This document shows positions 24,468 to 32,771 of a DNA stretch of 64,000 nt, one piece after another (the stretch's first letter is position 1; each line of letters begins with the position of its first letter). The notes under the pieces are model-generated. The model saw nothing but the letters and a program-made list of their open reading frames with translations, had not been told where the DNA came from and did no database searches. The DNA comes from Streptomyces sp. AC550_RSS872 (GTDB taxonomy: Bacteria; Actinomycetota; Actinomycetes; Streptomycetales; Streptomycetaceae): assembly GCF_019049285.1 (NCBI RefSeq), contig NZ_JAGMUL010000208.1:1-64000 (forward strand), written 5' to 3'. The position numbers were made by a program, and so were the translations under genes.

Positions 24468-25745
24468 GTGAAGCGCAAGCTGATATCCGCGATCGGTGTC
24501 GCGGGCATGATGATCTCCCTGGCGGCGTGCGGGGGCGACAACGGCGACGGCGGGGACAAGGCCGGGGCAGACGGGTACGCGGGCCAGACGCTCACGGTGT
24601 GGGTGATGGACGGCTCCTCCCCGGACCAGTGGCAGAAGGACGTCCAGGCGGCCTTCGAGAAGAAGACCAAGGCCAAGGTCAAGTTCGAGGTCCAGCAGTG
24701 GAACGGCATCCAGCAGAAGCTGACCACCGCCCTGTCCGAGGAGAACCCGCCGGACGTCTTCGAGATCGGCAACACCCAGACCCCGGCCTACGCCAAGACC
24801 GGCGGCCTCGCCGACCTCGCCGACCTCAAGACCGAGATCGGCGCCGACTGGACCGCGTCCCTCAACGATTCCTCCGTCTACGACGGCAAGCAGTACGCCG
24901 CCCCGTGGTACTTCGCCAACCGCGTCGTCCTCTACAACAAGAAGGTCTGGGCCGAGGCGGGCATCAAGGACACCCCCAGGACCCGCGACGAGTTCTACGC
25001 CGACCTCAAGCAGATCGGTGAGAAGACCGACGCCGAGCCCATCTACCTGCCGGGCCAGAACTGGTACCACTTCGTCGGCCTGACCATCGGTGAGGGTGCC
25101 GAGCTGGTCAAGAAGGACGGCGACAAGTACGTCTCCAACCTCGCCGACCCCAAGATCGCCGCCGCCATGGAGACGTACAAGAAGTTCCAGGCGCTGTCCA
25201 AGGCACCCAAGGACAAGGACGAGGCCACCCCGCAGCAGGGTGAGGTCTTCGCCAAGGGCAAGGTCGGCGCCTTCATCGGGATGGGCTGGGAGGCCGGCAT
25301 CGCCATCGAGGCCAACCCGAAGATCGAGAAGGAGATCGGCTACTTCACCATCCCGGGTGCCACGGCCGACAAGCCCGAGGGTGTCTTCCTCGGCGGCTCC
25401 AACCTCGCGGTCGCCGCGGGCAGCCAGAAGCAGGAGCTGGCCAAGGAGTTCCTGAAGATCGCCCTGTCCGACCAGTACGAGGGCGAGCTGGCCAAGCTCA
25501 ACGGCGTCATCCCCAACAAGGAGGCGCTACAGACCAACCTCAAGGGCAACGCCGTCGCCGAGGCCGCCGCGCCGGCCGTCGCGGGCGGTGGCACCACGCC
25601 GCTGATCCCTCAGTGGGCCGCTGTGGAGAACGCGCCCAACCCGATCAAGACGTACATGACCGCCGTGCTGAACGGTAAGTCCCCGGCCGAGGCCGCGGGG
25701 CAGGTCGAGGACGAGTTCAACAAGCGTCTGGCGCAGCAGCAGTGA
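24468..25745 (+). CDS. dasA: chitobiose/GlcNAc-oligomer-binding lipoprotein DasA
   Basis: DasA is the substrate-binding lipoprotein of the chitobiose ABC importer. The 425-residue protein has a lipoprotein signal peptide with lipobox LAAC and the extracellular solute-binding type 1 fold (LTVWVMDGSSPDQWQKD, PDVFEIGNTQTPAY, GMGWEAGIAIE). The GTG at 24468 follows GAGGAGG at good spacing. dasB and dasC follow, separated by a GC-rich hairpin. The ATPase is not here; in S. coelicolor it is the shared MsiK encoded elsewhere. Confidence 0.96.
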   Translation: MKRKLISAIGVAGMMISLAACGGDNGDGGDKAGADGYAGQTLTVWVMDGSSPDQWQKDVQAAFEKKTKAKVKFEVQQWNGIQQKLTTALSEENPPDVFEIGNTQTPAYAKTGGLADLADLKTEIGADWTASLNDSSVYDGKQYAAPWYFANRVVLYNKKVWAEAGIKDTPRTRDEFYADLKQIGEKTDAEPIYLPGQNWYHFVGLTIGEGAELVKKDGDKYVSNLADPKIAAAMETYKKFQALSKAPKDKDEATPQQGEVFAKGKVGAFIGMGWEAGIAIEANPKIEKEIGYFTIPGATADKPEGVFLGGSNLAVAAGSQKQELAKEFLKIALSDQYEGELAKLNGVIPNKEALQTNLKGNAVAEAAAPAVAGGGTTPLIPQWAAVENAPNPIKTYMTAVLNGKSPAEAAGQVEDEFNKRLAQQQ

Positions 25746-25785
25746 GCAGCCGCAGCAACCAGCCGCAGTAAGGCGCCGGTGGTCG

Positions 25786-25826
25786 CGCCGGGGCGGGGGA
25801 GGCGCATGCAGCCCCCCGCCCCGGCG
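25786..25826 (+). terminator. stem-loop between dasA and dasB
   Basis: CGCCGGGGCGGGGG (25786-25799) and CCCCCGCCCCGGCG (25813-25826) form a perfect 14-bp stem. Such intercistronic hairpins after binding-protein genes lower expression of the downstream permeases or stabilise the upstream message. Confidence 0.75.
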
Positions 25827-25873
25827 ACCGCAGGCGGGTCTACGTACGTAGGTCGAGAAGAGAGAGCGCGAGC

Positions 25874-26860
25874 ATGACCGTGCAGACCGAACGGCCGCCC
25901 TCCGGCCCGGTGGACGTGACCAAGGGGGATGAGAGCGGGCCCGCGGGACCGCGGCCCCGAGCCGTGTTCCGCACGGGCGCGCTCACCCCGTACCTCCTGT
26001 TGCTGCCCGCCTGCGCGGCCACCGTGCTGCTGCTCGGCTGGCCGCTGCTGAAGGACGTACTGCTGTCCTTCCAGAACCTCAACATGGCGCAGCTGATCCA
26101 GCACGTCACCGAGTGGAACGGCATCGACAACTACAAGGAGGTCCTCACCGGCGAGGACTTCTGGCGCGTCACCCTGCGCTCGATCCTGTTCACTGCGGTC
26201 AACGTCGCCCTGATCATTGTCGCGGGCGCCCTGGTCGGCCTGCTGCTCGCCCGCCTCGGCCGGCGGATGCGGGTCCTGCTGCTGGTCGGGCTCGTGCTGG
26301 CCTGGGCGATGCCCGTGGTCGCCGCGACCACCGTCTACCAGTGGCTGTTCGCGCAGCGCTTCGGGGTCGTCAACTGGGTACTGGACAAGCTGGGTTGGCA
26401 CTCCATGGCCGACTACAGCTGGACCAGCAGCCAGATGTCGACGTTCTTCGTGGTCACGGTCCTGATCGTCTGGATGTCGATCCCGTTCGTCGCGATCAAC
26501 CTCTACGCGGCCACGACCACCATCCCTAGCGAGCTCTACGAGGCCGCGGCGCTCGACGGGGCCGGCGGCTGGAAGAGCTTCACCACGGTCACGCTGCCGT
26601 TCCTGCGTCCCTTCCTCTACGCCACGACGTTCCTTGAGGTCATCTGGGTCTTCAAGGCGTTCGTGCAGGTCTTCACCATCAACGGCGGCGGCCCCGACCG
26701 GCTCACCGAGATCCTGCCCGTCTACGCCTACATCGAGGGCGTCGGCAACCAGCACTACGGCATGGGCGCGGCCATCGCCGTCCTGACCATCCTGATCCTG
26801 CTCGGCCTCACCGCCTACTACCTGCGGATCGTGCTCAAGCAAGAGGAGGACGAGCTGTGA
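25874..26860 (+). CDS. dasB: chitobiose ABC transporter permease DasB
   Basis: The 328-residue MalF-type permease has six membrane helices and the cytoplasmic EAA loop (EAAALDGAGGWKSF) that docks to the ATPase. It forms the channel with DasC. The start ATG lies 47 bp after the intercistronic hairpin. Its stop overlaps the GTG of dasC (GTGA). Confidence 0.95.
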   Translation: MTVQTERPPSGPVDVTKGDESGPAGPRPRAVFRTGALTPYLLLLPACAATVLLLGWPLLKDVLLSFQNLNMAQLIQHVTEWNGIDNYKEVLTGEDFWRVTLRSILFTAVNVALIIVAGALVGLLLARLGRRMRVLLLVGLVLAWAMPVVAATTVYQWLFAQRFGVVNWVLDKLGWHSMADYSWTSSQMSTFFVVTVLIVWMSIPFVAINLYAATTTIPSELYEAAALDGAGGWKSFTTVTLPFLRPFLYATTFLEVIWVFKAFVQVFTINGGGPDRLTEILPVYAYIEGVGNQHYGMGAAIAVLTILILLGLTAYYLRIVLKQEEDEL

Positions 26861-27687
26861 AGCGCTCGCTCTTCGGCCGCCTGTGGCCCAACGTCACGGC
26901 CGTCGTCCTGTTCATCGGCTTCGTCTTCCCCGTGTACTGGATGTTCTCCACGGCCTTCAAACCGACCGGCGACATCATCTCGGAGGATCCGGTCTGGTTC
27001 CCGGTCGACGTCACCTTCGAGCACTTCAAGCGGGCGATCGGCGTCGACCACTTCTGGACGTACGTCGCCAACTCGCTGATCGTCACGCTCTGCGCGGTCG
27101 GCCTCGCCCTGGTCGTCGCGCTCGCGGGCTCCTTCGCGCTCGCCCGGATGCGGTTCAAGGGGCGGCGCGGGTTCGTCATCGGCTTCATGGTGGCCCAGAT
27201 GGCACCCTGGGAGGTCATGATCATCGCGATGTACATGATCGTGCGGGACGCGTCGATGCTGAACAGCCTCGTGCCGCTGACGGTCTTCTACATGATGATG
27301 ATCCTGCCCTTCACCATCCTGACCCTGCGCGGCTTCGTCGCCGCGGTGCCCCGGGAGCTGGAGGAGGCCGCGATGGTCGACGGCTGCGGGCGCGCCCAGG
27401 CGTTCCGCAAGGTCATCCTGCCGCTGCTGGCCCCGGGCCTGATGTCCACGTCCCTGTTCGGCTTCATCACCGCATGGAATGAATTCCCGCTGGTCCTGGT
27501 GCTGAACAAGGAGGCGGAGGCGCAGACCCTGCCACTGTGGCTGTCCAGCTTCCAGACCGCCTTCGGCAACGACTGGGGCGCGACGATGGCGGCGTCCTCC
27601 CTCTTCGCCATCCCGATCCTGATCCTCTTCGTCTTCCTACAGCGCAGGGCTGTCAGCGGCCTGACGGCCGGCGCCGTGAAGGGATAA
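26857..27687 (+). CDS. dasC: chitobiose ABC transporter permease DasC
   Basis: The 276-residue MalG-type permease has six helices and an EAA loop (EEAAMVDGCGRAQAF). The GTG start overlaps the dasB stop codon, so both subunits are made in proportion. The GH3 glucosaminidase gene starts 10 bp downstream and belongs to the same operon. Confidence 0.95.
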   Translation: MKRSLFGRLWPNVTAVVLFIGFVFPVYWMFSTAFKPTGDIISEDPVWFPVDVTFEHFKRAIGVDHFWTYVANSLIVTLCAVGLALVVALAGSFALARMRFKGRRGFVIGFMVAQMAPWEVMIIAMYMIVRDASMLNSLVPLTVFYMMMILPFTILTLRGFVAAVPRELEEAAMVDGCGRAQAFRKVILPLLAPGLMSTSLFGFITAWNEFPLVLVLNKEAEAQTLPLWLSSFQTAFGNDWGATMAASSLFAIPILILFVFLQRRAVSGLTAGAVKG

Positions 27688-27696
27688 CGCCACCCG

Positions 27697-29181
27697 ATGA
27701 CGACAATCGCCAGCGCCACCGACACCTTGACGCGCGATTCCCTGACCGTGCTCCAGCCCGGCTTCACCGGCACCACCGCCCCCGACTGGCTGCTGCGCCG
27801 CCTCGGCGAGGGCCTCGCCTCCGTGGGCCTGTTCGGCCGCAACATCGCCTCGCCGGAGCAACTGGCCGCGCTGACAGCCCAGTTGCGTGCCGAGCGGGAC
27901 GACGTGCTGGTCGCGATCGACGAGGAGGGGGGTGATGTGACGAGGCTGGAGGTGCGCAGCGGCTCCTCCTTCCCCGGCAACCACGCCCTGGGCGCGGTGG
28001 ACGACGTGGACCTGACGAGGCAGGTGGCGTCCGAACTGGGGCGCCGCCTGGCCGCCTGCGGAGTGAACCTCAACTGGGCCCCGTCGGCGGACGTGAACTC
28101 CAACCCCGCGAACCCGGTGATCGGCGTTCGCTCCTTCGGCGCCGACACCGCCCTGGTCGCCCGCCACACGGCGGCCTACGTCACCGGCCTTCAGTCGGCA
28201 GGTGTCGCGGCCTGCACGAAACACTTCCCGGGCCACGGCGACACCGCGGTCGACTCCCACCATGCGCTCCCGCGCATCGACGCGGCCCCGCAGGTGCTGT
28301 CGGACCGCGAACTCGCCCCGTTCCGCGCGGCGATGGCCGCCGGCACCCGCGCGGTGATGAGCGCGCACATCCTCGTCCCCGCCCTGGACCCCGACCACCC
28401 GGCGACCCTCTCCCGCCCGGTCCTCACCGACCTCCTGCGCGGCGACCTCGGCTACACCGGCCTGATCGTCACCGACGGCATGGAGATGCAGGCCATCGCC
28501 GCCACCTACGGCATCGAACGCGGCAGCGTCCTCGCCATCGCGGCCGGCGCCGACGCGATCTGCGTGGGCGGAGGCCTGGCGGACGACGAGACGGTACGAC
28601 GTCTGCGCGACGCCCTGGTCGCGGCCGTCCGCTCGGGCGAACTCCCCGAGGAACGGCTGGCGGAGGCCGCGGAACGGGTACGCGAACTGGCCCGCTGGAC
28701 GGCGGCCACGGCCCCGGCGAACGAGGGCGAGGTCCGAACGGACGTGGGTCTCGTCGCGGCCCGCCGCGCCCTGAAGCTGACCGGCGCCGCGGCCTTCACG
28801 CCGCTGACCGACCCGCCGTACGTCGCCGCCTTCACCCCGGTCGCGAACATCGCGGTCGGTGACGAGACCCCGTGGGGGGTGGCGGCGGAACTGAACCGCC
28901 TGCTCCCCGGCACCGAGACGGGCACGTACACGGGCGAGGCCGCGGGCCGAGCGGCCCTGGAAGCCTCCGGCGGCCGACGGGTGGTGGCCGTGGTCCGCGA
29001 CGAACACCGCCACGCCTGGATGGCGGCTGCCCTGGACGACCTGCTGGAATCCCGCCCGGACACGATCGTGGTCGAGATGGGCGTCCCCCAGGCAGTTCCC
29101 CGAGGCGCCCTGCACATCGCCACCCACGGCGCGGCCCGCGTGTGCGGACGAGCGGCGGCGGAGATCATCGCCGGGACCTGA
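27697..29181 (+). CDS. glycoside hydrolase family 3 protein, NagZ-like beta-N-acetylglucosaminidase (DasD-type)
   Basis: The 494-residue enzyme would split imported chitobiose into GlcNAc. The GH3 signature KHFPGHGDT is followed by DSHHALP, the flexible loop whose His replaces the usual acid/base in NagZ-type enzymes; the candidate nucleophile is Asp in VTDGMEM. No signal peptide is present, so it acts in the cytoplasm on cargo brought in by DasABC. It starts 10 bp after dasC. The position matches dasD of S. coelicolor as I recall it. Confidence 0.9.
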   Translation: MTTIASATDTLTRDSLTVLQPGFTGTTAPDWLLRRLGEGLASVGLFGRNIASPEQLAALTAQLRAERDDVLVAIDEEGGDVTRLEVRSGSSFPGNHALGAVDDVDLTRQVASELGRRLAACGVNLNWAPSADVNSNPANPVIGVRSFGADTALVARHTAAYVTGLQSAGVAACTKHFPGHGDTAVDSHHALPRIDAAPQVLSDRELAPFRAAMAAGTRAVMSAHILVPALDPDHPATLSRPVLTDLLRGDLGYTGLIVTDGMEMQAIAATYGIERGSVLAIAAGADAICVGGGLADDETVRRLRDALVAAVRSGELPEERLAEAAERVRELARWTAATAPANEGEVRTDVGLVAARRALKLTGAAAFTPLTDPPYVAAFTPVANIAVGDETPWGVAAELNRLLPGTETGTYTGEAAGRAALEASGGRRVVAVVRDEHRHAWMAAALDDLLESRPDTIVVEMGVPQAVPRGALHIATHGAARVCGRAAAEIIAGT

Positions 29182-29258
29182 GACCACCACGGGCAGCCGC
29201 CGCAGCAGTGGGCTGTCCTCGCTTGCACCCCGCGCTGTGAATGTAGTACTTCTTATAC

Positions 29259-29507
29259 ATGAGCGAGCAGGTGCACAACAGATTGGCGATGGTGCGTGCC
29301 GAACGCAAGGTGTCGCGCCAGAGCCTGGCCGAGGCAGTGGGAGCCCACTACCAGACCATCGGCTATATCGAGCGGGGGCAGTACAACCCGAGCCTCGACC
29401 TGGCTTTGAAGATCGCGAAGTTCTTCGGTCTGCCGGTCGAGGCCCTGTTCTCCCTCGAACCGTTCCGCCCGCTCACGGACGAGGTCTACGGGAGGAAACA
29501 GTCATGA
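29259..29507 (+). CDS. XRE-family (YozG-like) transcriptional regulator
   Basis: The 82-residue protein is almost only a helix-turn-helix domain (SRQSLAEAVGAHYQTIGYIERGQYNPSLDLALKIA). Such small XRE proteins usually regulate the adjacent membrane-protein gene. Its stop overlaps the start of that gene (ATGA) and GGAGGAAACA within its end serves as the ribosome site. Confidence 0.9.
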   Translation: MSEQVHNRLAMVRAERKVSRQSLAEAVGAHYQTIGYIERGQYNPSLDLALKIAKFFGLPVEALFSLEPFRPLTDEVYGRKQS

Positions 29508-30040
29508 CGACCACGCGCCTGACACGCTACGACCGGAGCATGCTGCGGTTGATGAACGACCGTGACCCACGACGGCAGGCGCTGCACGCCACGGCCGCAC
29601 GACGCCGACTGGCTGTCGCCGCGCACGGCACGCTCACCCTGGCCATCGTGGCGCTGTTCGCCCACTTCTGCTTCTCGCGGGCGGAAGCGGTGTGGGCCGC
29701 CGTCGTCGCGGTGGTGCTGACGCTGCCCTGGATGGTGGCGCAGGGGATGATCAACAGGGCTACCCGGGGTCTGCTGGAACTGCGCGAACGCGCCTTGGAC
29801 GAGCGGCAGTCGGCTGAACGCAACCGGGTGCTCGCCCGCGCCCACCGCATAACGACCTGCCTGCTGGCCGTCGCCGTGATCGGCCTTCTCGTGACGGGCA
29901 GCGCCGACGGTGACGTCCTGCGGAACTATGCGGTCTGCGCCCTCACCGCCGTCCTGGTGGCCCATTTCGTGATGCCCTCGTGGGTGGCCGGCCTGACCGC
30001 CCAGGACGAGCCGGCCGAGGACGACGCAGCCACCCTCTAA
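29504..30040 (+). CDS. hypothetical four-helix membrane protein paired with an XRE regulator
   Basis: The 178-residue protein has a basic N-terminus, two helices (about residues 38-75), a charged cytoplasmic loop (LLELRERALDERQSAERNR), and two more helices (about 115-160). I recognise no family with a known function. Overlap with the XRE gene shows co-translation. It probably senses or responds to membrane state together with that regulator, but this is inference from arrangement only. Confidence 0.8.
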   Translation: MTTTRLTRYDRSMLRLMNDRDPRRQALHATAARRRLAVAAHGTLTLAIVALFAHFCFSRAEAVWAAVVAVVLTLPWMVAQGMINRATRGLLELRERALDERQSAERNRVLARAHRITTCLLAVAVIGLLVTGSADGDVLRNYAVCALTAVLVAHFVMPSWVAGLTAQDEPAEDDAATL

Positions 30041-30145
30041 GGGCGGCCCGGTCGAGCAGGCCTCCGCATGGCGGGCGCACGGCGGGATCCCCGTGTGCGC
30101 CCGCCGACGCATGGATCGTCCTGCTTGTCGCCGCCGCCCAGGCGT

Positions 30146-30931
30146 CTAAATCCCCTGCCAGTCCGGCTTGTTGGCGTACGTGTGCCGGAAGTAGTCGGCC
30201 AGCTTCAGCTTGGACGCGGCGGCCTCGTCGACAACGACCGTGGCGTGCGGGTGCAGTTGCAGCGCCGAGGCCGGGCAGACCGCCGCGACCGGCCCCTCGA
30301 CGGTCGCGGCGACCGCGTCCGCCTTGCCCTCGCCGGTGGCCAGCAGCACCAGGTGCCGCGCCTGAAGGATCGTCCCGATCCCCTGCGTGATGACGTGATA
30401 CGGCACCTGCTCGAGGTCCCCGTCGAAGAACCGCGCGTTGTCGATCCGGGTCTGCTCGGTCAGCGTCTTGATCCGCGTCCGCGAGGCCAGCGACGAACAC
30501 GGCTCGTTGAACCCGATGTGCCCGTCCGTCCCGATCCCGAGCAACTGCAGATCGACACCCCCCGCCTCGGCCAGCGCCACGTCATACGCCTCGCACGCCC
30601 CCTGGACGTCCTCCGCCGTACCGTCCGGCCCCATGAACGCGTCCATCCCGATCCCGAGCGGCTCCAGCACCTCACGCCGCAGCACCGACCGGTACGACTC
30701 CGGGTGCTCGGCGGGCAGCCCCACGTACTCGTCGAGCTGCGCGATCCGCGCCCGCGAGGCGTCCACGGCACCGGAGCGCACCTTGGCCGCGAGCGCCGTG
30801 TAGACGGGCAGCGGGGTCGACCCGGTGGCCACGCCGAGCACGGCGTCGGGCCTGCGCGCGAGCAGCTGGGTCATGGCCTCGGCTATCAGCTCGCCACCCG
30901 CCTCGGCGTCCGGAACGATGACAACTTCCAC
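30146..30931 (-). CDS. nagB: glucosamine-6-phosphate deaminase
   Basis: NagB converts glucosamine-6-phosphate to fructose-6-phosphate and ammonia, the last step of GlcNAc catabolism, and so removes the DasR inducer. The 261-residue protein has GVATGSTPLPVY (phosphate loop), AQLDEYVGL (catalytic Asp), and GTDGHIGFNEP with the catalytic His. A GTG start is used. A near-perfect dre site lies 53 bp upstream of it. Confidence 0.95.
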   Translation of the reverse strand: MEVVIVPDAEAGGELIAEAMTQLLARRPDAVLGVATGSTPLPVYTALAAKVRSGAVDASRARIAQLDEYVGLPAEHPESYRSVLRREVLEPLGIGMDAFMGPDGTAEDVQGACEAYDVALAEAGGVDLQLLGIGTDGHIGFNEPCSSLASRTRIKTLTEQTRIDNARFFDGDLEQVPYHVITQGIGTILQARHLVLLATGEGKADAVAATVEGPVAAVCPASALQLHPHATVVVDEAAASKLKLADYFRHTYANKPDWQGI

Positions 30932-30983
30932 GCTGGGCCTGCCGATCTGAAGAGGGACTCGAAGGGCGCCCTGATGGGCTATG

Positions 30984-30995
30984 TGGTTTAGACCA
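30984..30995. promoter_or_regulatory. dre (DasR) site between nagB and the SIS gene
   Basis: TGGTTTAGACCA differs from the consensus TGGTCTAGACCA at one position. It lies between divergently transcribed nagB and the SIS-domain gene and could control both. Confidence 0.85.
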
Positions 30996-31161
30996 ATCTA
31001 ACAGAGCGGCGTCCCGCGGCCCAGGTGAACGAAAGCCCCGCGGATATTTCGGGAGCCCGTCGGGAAGGCGTCATCGCGCGTGGGGGAGTGGAATGGAGAC
31101 TGTCCGTCCGAAGCGCCGGACGCCACGCCCGGCACGACGAGTGCGAGAGCAGGAGGGGCCC

Positions 31162-32250
31162 ATGACCACCACGACCCCCTACCCGCCCGATCCCCACGCC
31201 CCGCACAACGAACTCCCCGGCCTGATCATGGCCCGCGAGATGGCCGAACAGCCCGCCGTACTGCGCCGGGTCCTCTCTCACGGCGCCCCCGCCATCCGCC
31301 GCGTCGCCCAGGAGATCGCGGCCCGCGCACCCCGCTTCGTCCTGCTCACCGCCCGCGGCACCTCCGACAACGCCGCCCTCTACGCCAAGTACCTGCTGGA
31401 GATCCGCCTCGGCCTGCCGTGCGGCCTGACCTCGATGTCGACCACCACCGCCTACGGTGCCCGCCCCGACCTCACCGACGTCCTCGTCGTCACCGTCAGC
31501 CAGTCCGGCGGCTCCCCCGACCTCGTCGCCTCGACCCGGGCCGCCCGCGAGGCCGGCGCGATCACGCTCGCGGTGACCAACAATCCCGACTCCCCGCTGG
31601 CCGCCGTCTCCGAGTACCACCTCGACATCATGGCCGGACCCGAGCGGGCCCTGCCCGCGACCAAGACCTATACGGCCTCCCTCCTCGCCCTGTACCTCTT
31701 CGTCGAGGGCCTGCGCGGCGGCGACGGCACCCCCGCCAAGGTGCTCCCCGGCCTCGCCGAGCAGATCCTCGCCCGGCAGGACGAGGTCCGCGCCCTCGCC
31801 GCCCGCTACCGCTTCGCCGAACGCATGGTGATCACCTCCCGCGGCTACGGCTATCCCACGGCCAGGGAAGCCGCCCTCAAGCTGATGGAGACCAGCTACA
31901 TCCCGGCCCTCGCCTACTCCGGCGCCGACCTCCTGCACGGCCCGCTCGCCATGGTCGACAACGTCTCCCCGGTCATCGCGGTCGTCACCGACGGCAAGGG
32001 CGGCGAGGCCCTCCAGCCCGTCCTCGACCGGCTCCGCGGCCGCGGCGCGGACCTGGTCGTCATCGGCGCCCGCCACCAGGTCGAGCAGGCCTCGGCCGGC
32101 TTCGTCCTGCCCACCGACGGCGTGACCGAGGAACTCCAGCCGATCCTGGAGATCCTCCCGCTCCAGCTCCTGGCGTACGAGGTCACCATCGCCCGGGGCC
32201 AGGACCCGGACGCACCGCGGGCGCTGGCGAAGGTGACGGAGACACGCTGA
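31162..32250 (+). CDS. tandem SIS-domain sugar-phosphate protein (GlmS-isomerase/NagB-II-like)
   Basis: The 362-residue protein has two SIS sugar-phosphate domains: RGTSDNAALYAKY and TVSQSGGSPDLV in the first, SRGYGYPTAREAALKLMET in the second. It lacks the glutaminase half of GlmS, so it resembles GlmS isomerase-only or NagB-II/AgaS deaminases. AGGAGGGG precedes the ATG. Divergence from nagB across a dre site suggests a second amino-sugar-6-phosphate enzyme under DasR. Confidence 0.87.
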   Translation: MTTTTPYPPDPHAPHNELPGLIMAREMAEQPAVLRRVLSHGAPAIRRVAQEIAARAPRFVLLTARGTSDNAALYAKYLLEIRLGLPCGLTSMSTTTAYGARPDLTDVLVVTVSQSGGSPDLVASTRAAREAGAITLAVTNNPDSPLAAVSEYHLDIMAGPERALPATKTYTASLLALYLFVEGLRGGDGTPAKVLPGLAEQILARQDEVRALAARYRFAERMVITSRGYGYPTAREAALKLMETSYIPALAYSGADLLHGPLAMVDNVSPVIAVVTDGKGGEALQPVLDRLRGRGADLVVIGARHQVEQASAGFVLPTDGVTEELQPILEILPLQLLAYEVTIARGQDPDAPRALAKVTETR

Positions 32251-32771
32251 GAACGCCCGGTCACAACAGGCACGCGACGGGGCGAGCCGGGAGGAACCGG
32301 AGGCGCTCGCGGAAATTGCCATGGCCAACTGGCCCCGCACATGAACCCACACGGGTTAGGCTGCGTGGTGGATACCAGGGCGTCCTACTAGTCCTCCAGC
32401 TGGTCGGAGTCCCGCGAAGAAGCGTCAACAGCAAACAGGCTCCAACGCATGGACACACCGGAGTGGTCTAGTCCACAATTGCGGAGGAGCGCGTAGTACG
32501 AGAACGCACCGACTTCCGTCTTCCCCGCACAGGAAGACGGACCGAGGAACCGGAGCTCTCTGCCCTGACTGCCCCGGGTCCTCACCCTTCGGCCGACCGG
32601 GACCGCACACCCCACGGCCGATGTTGCTCCGGGCTGCGGTGCCGGGAGGGTTGAGGGTCCCTCTCAGGCGCCGCGGCCCGCGGGTGTTTCCGAGGGCCGT
32701 TCCATCGGCCGGATCGCCTCCGCGGTGGCTGGTTTCGAACCATGTCCGTACCGCCAGGTACGCTCGGCCAC
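32251..32771. other. 521-bp intergenic region with an orphan dre site
   Basis: No convincing gene is present. A clear dre site lies at 32464-32475. Short frames on the minus strand read through here but have no ribosome site or recognisable composition. The stretch 32560-32740 is GC-rich with several inverted segments (for example GCCGCGGCCCGCGG near 32672), as expected for a structured leader of the downstream kinase gene. Confidence 0.5.
32464..32475. promoter_or_regulatory. orphan dre (DasR) site upstream of the histidine kinase gene
   Basis: TGGTCTAGTCCA is identical to the site at 24228-24239 in the dasR promoter. It lies 214 bp after the SIS gene and about 300 bp before the kinase start. 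Confidence 0.75.

Noticed and set aside
32388..32615. 75-codon minus-strand frame over the orphan dre site
   Set aside because: Composition is not convincing, there is no ribosome site, and it has no recognisable family.
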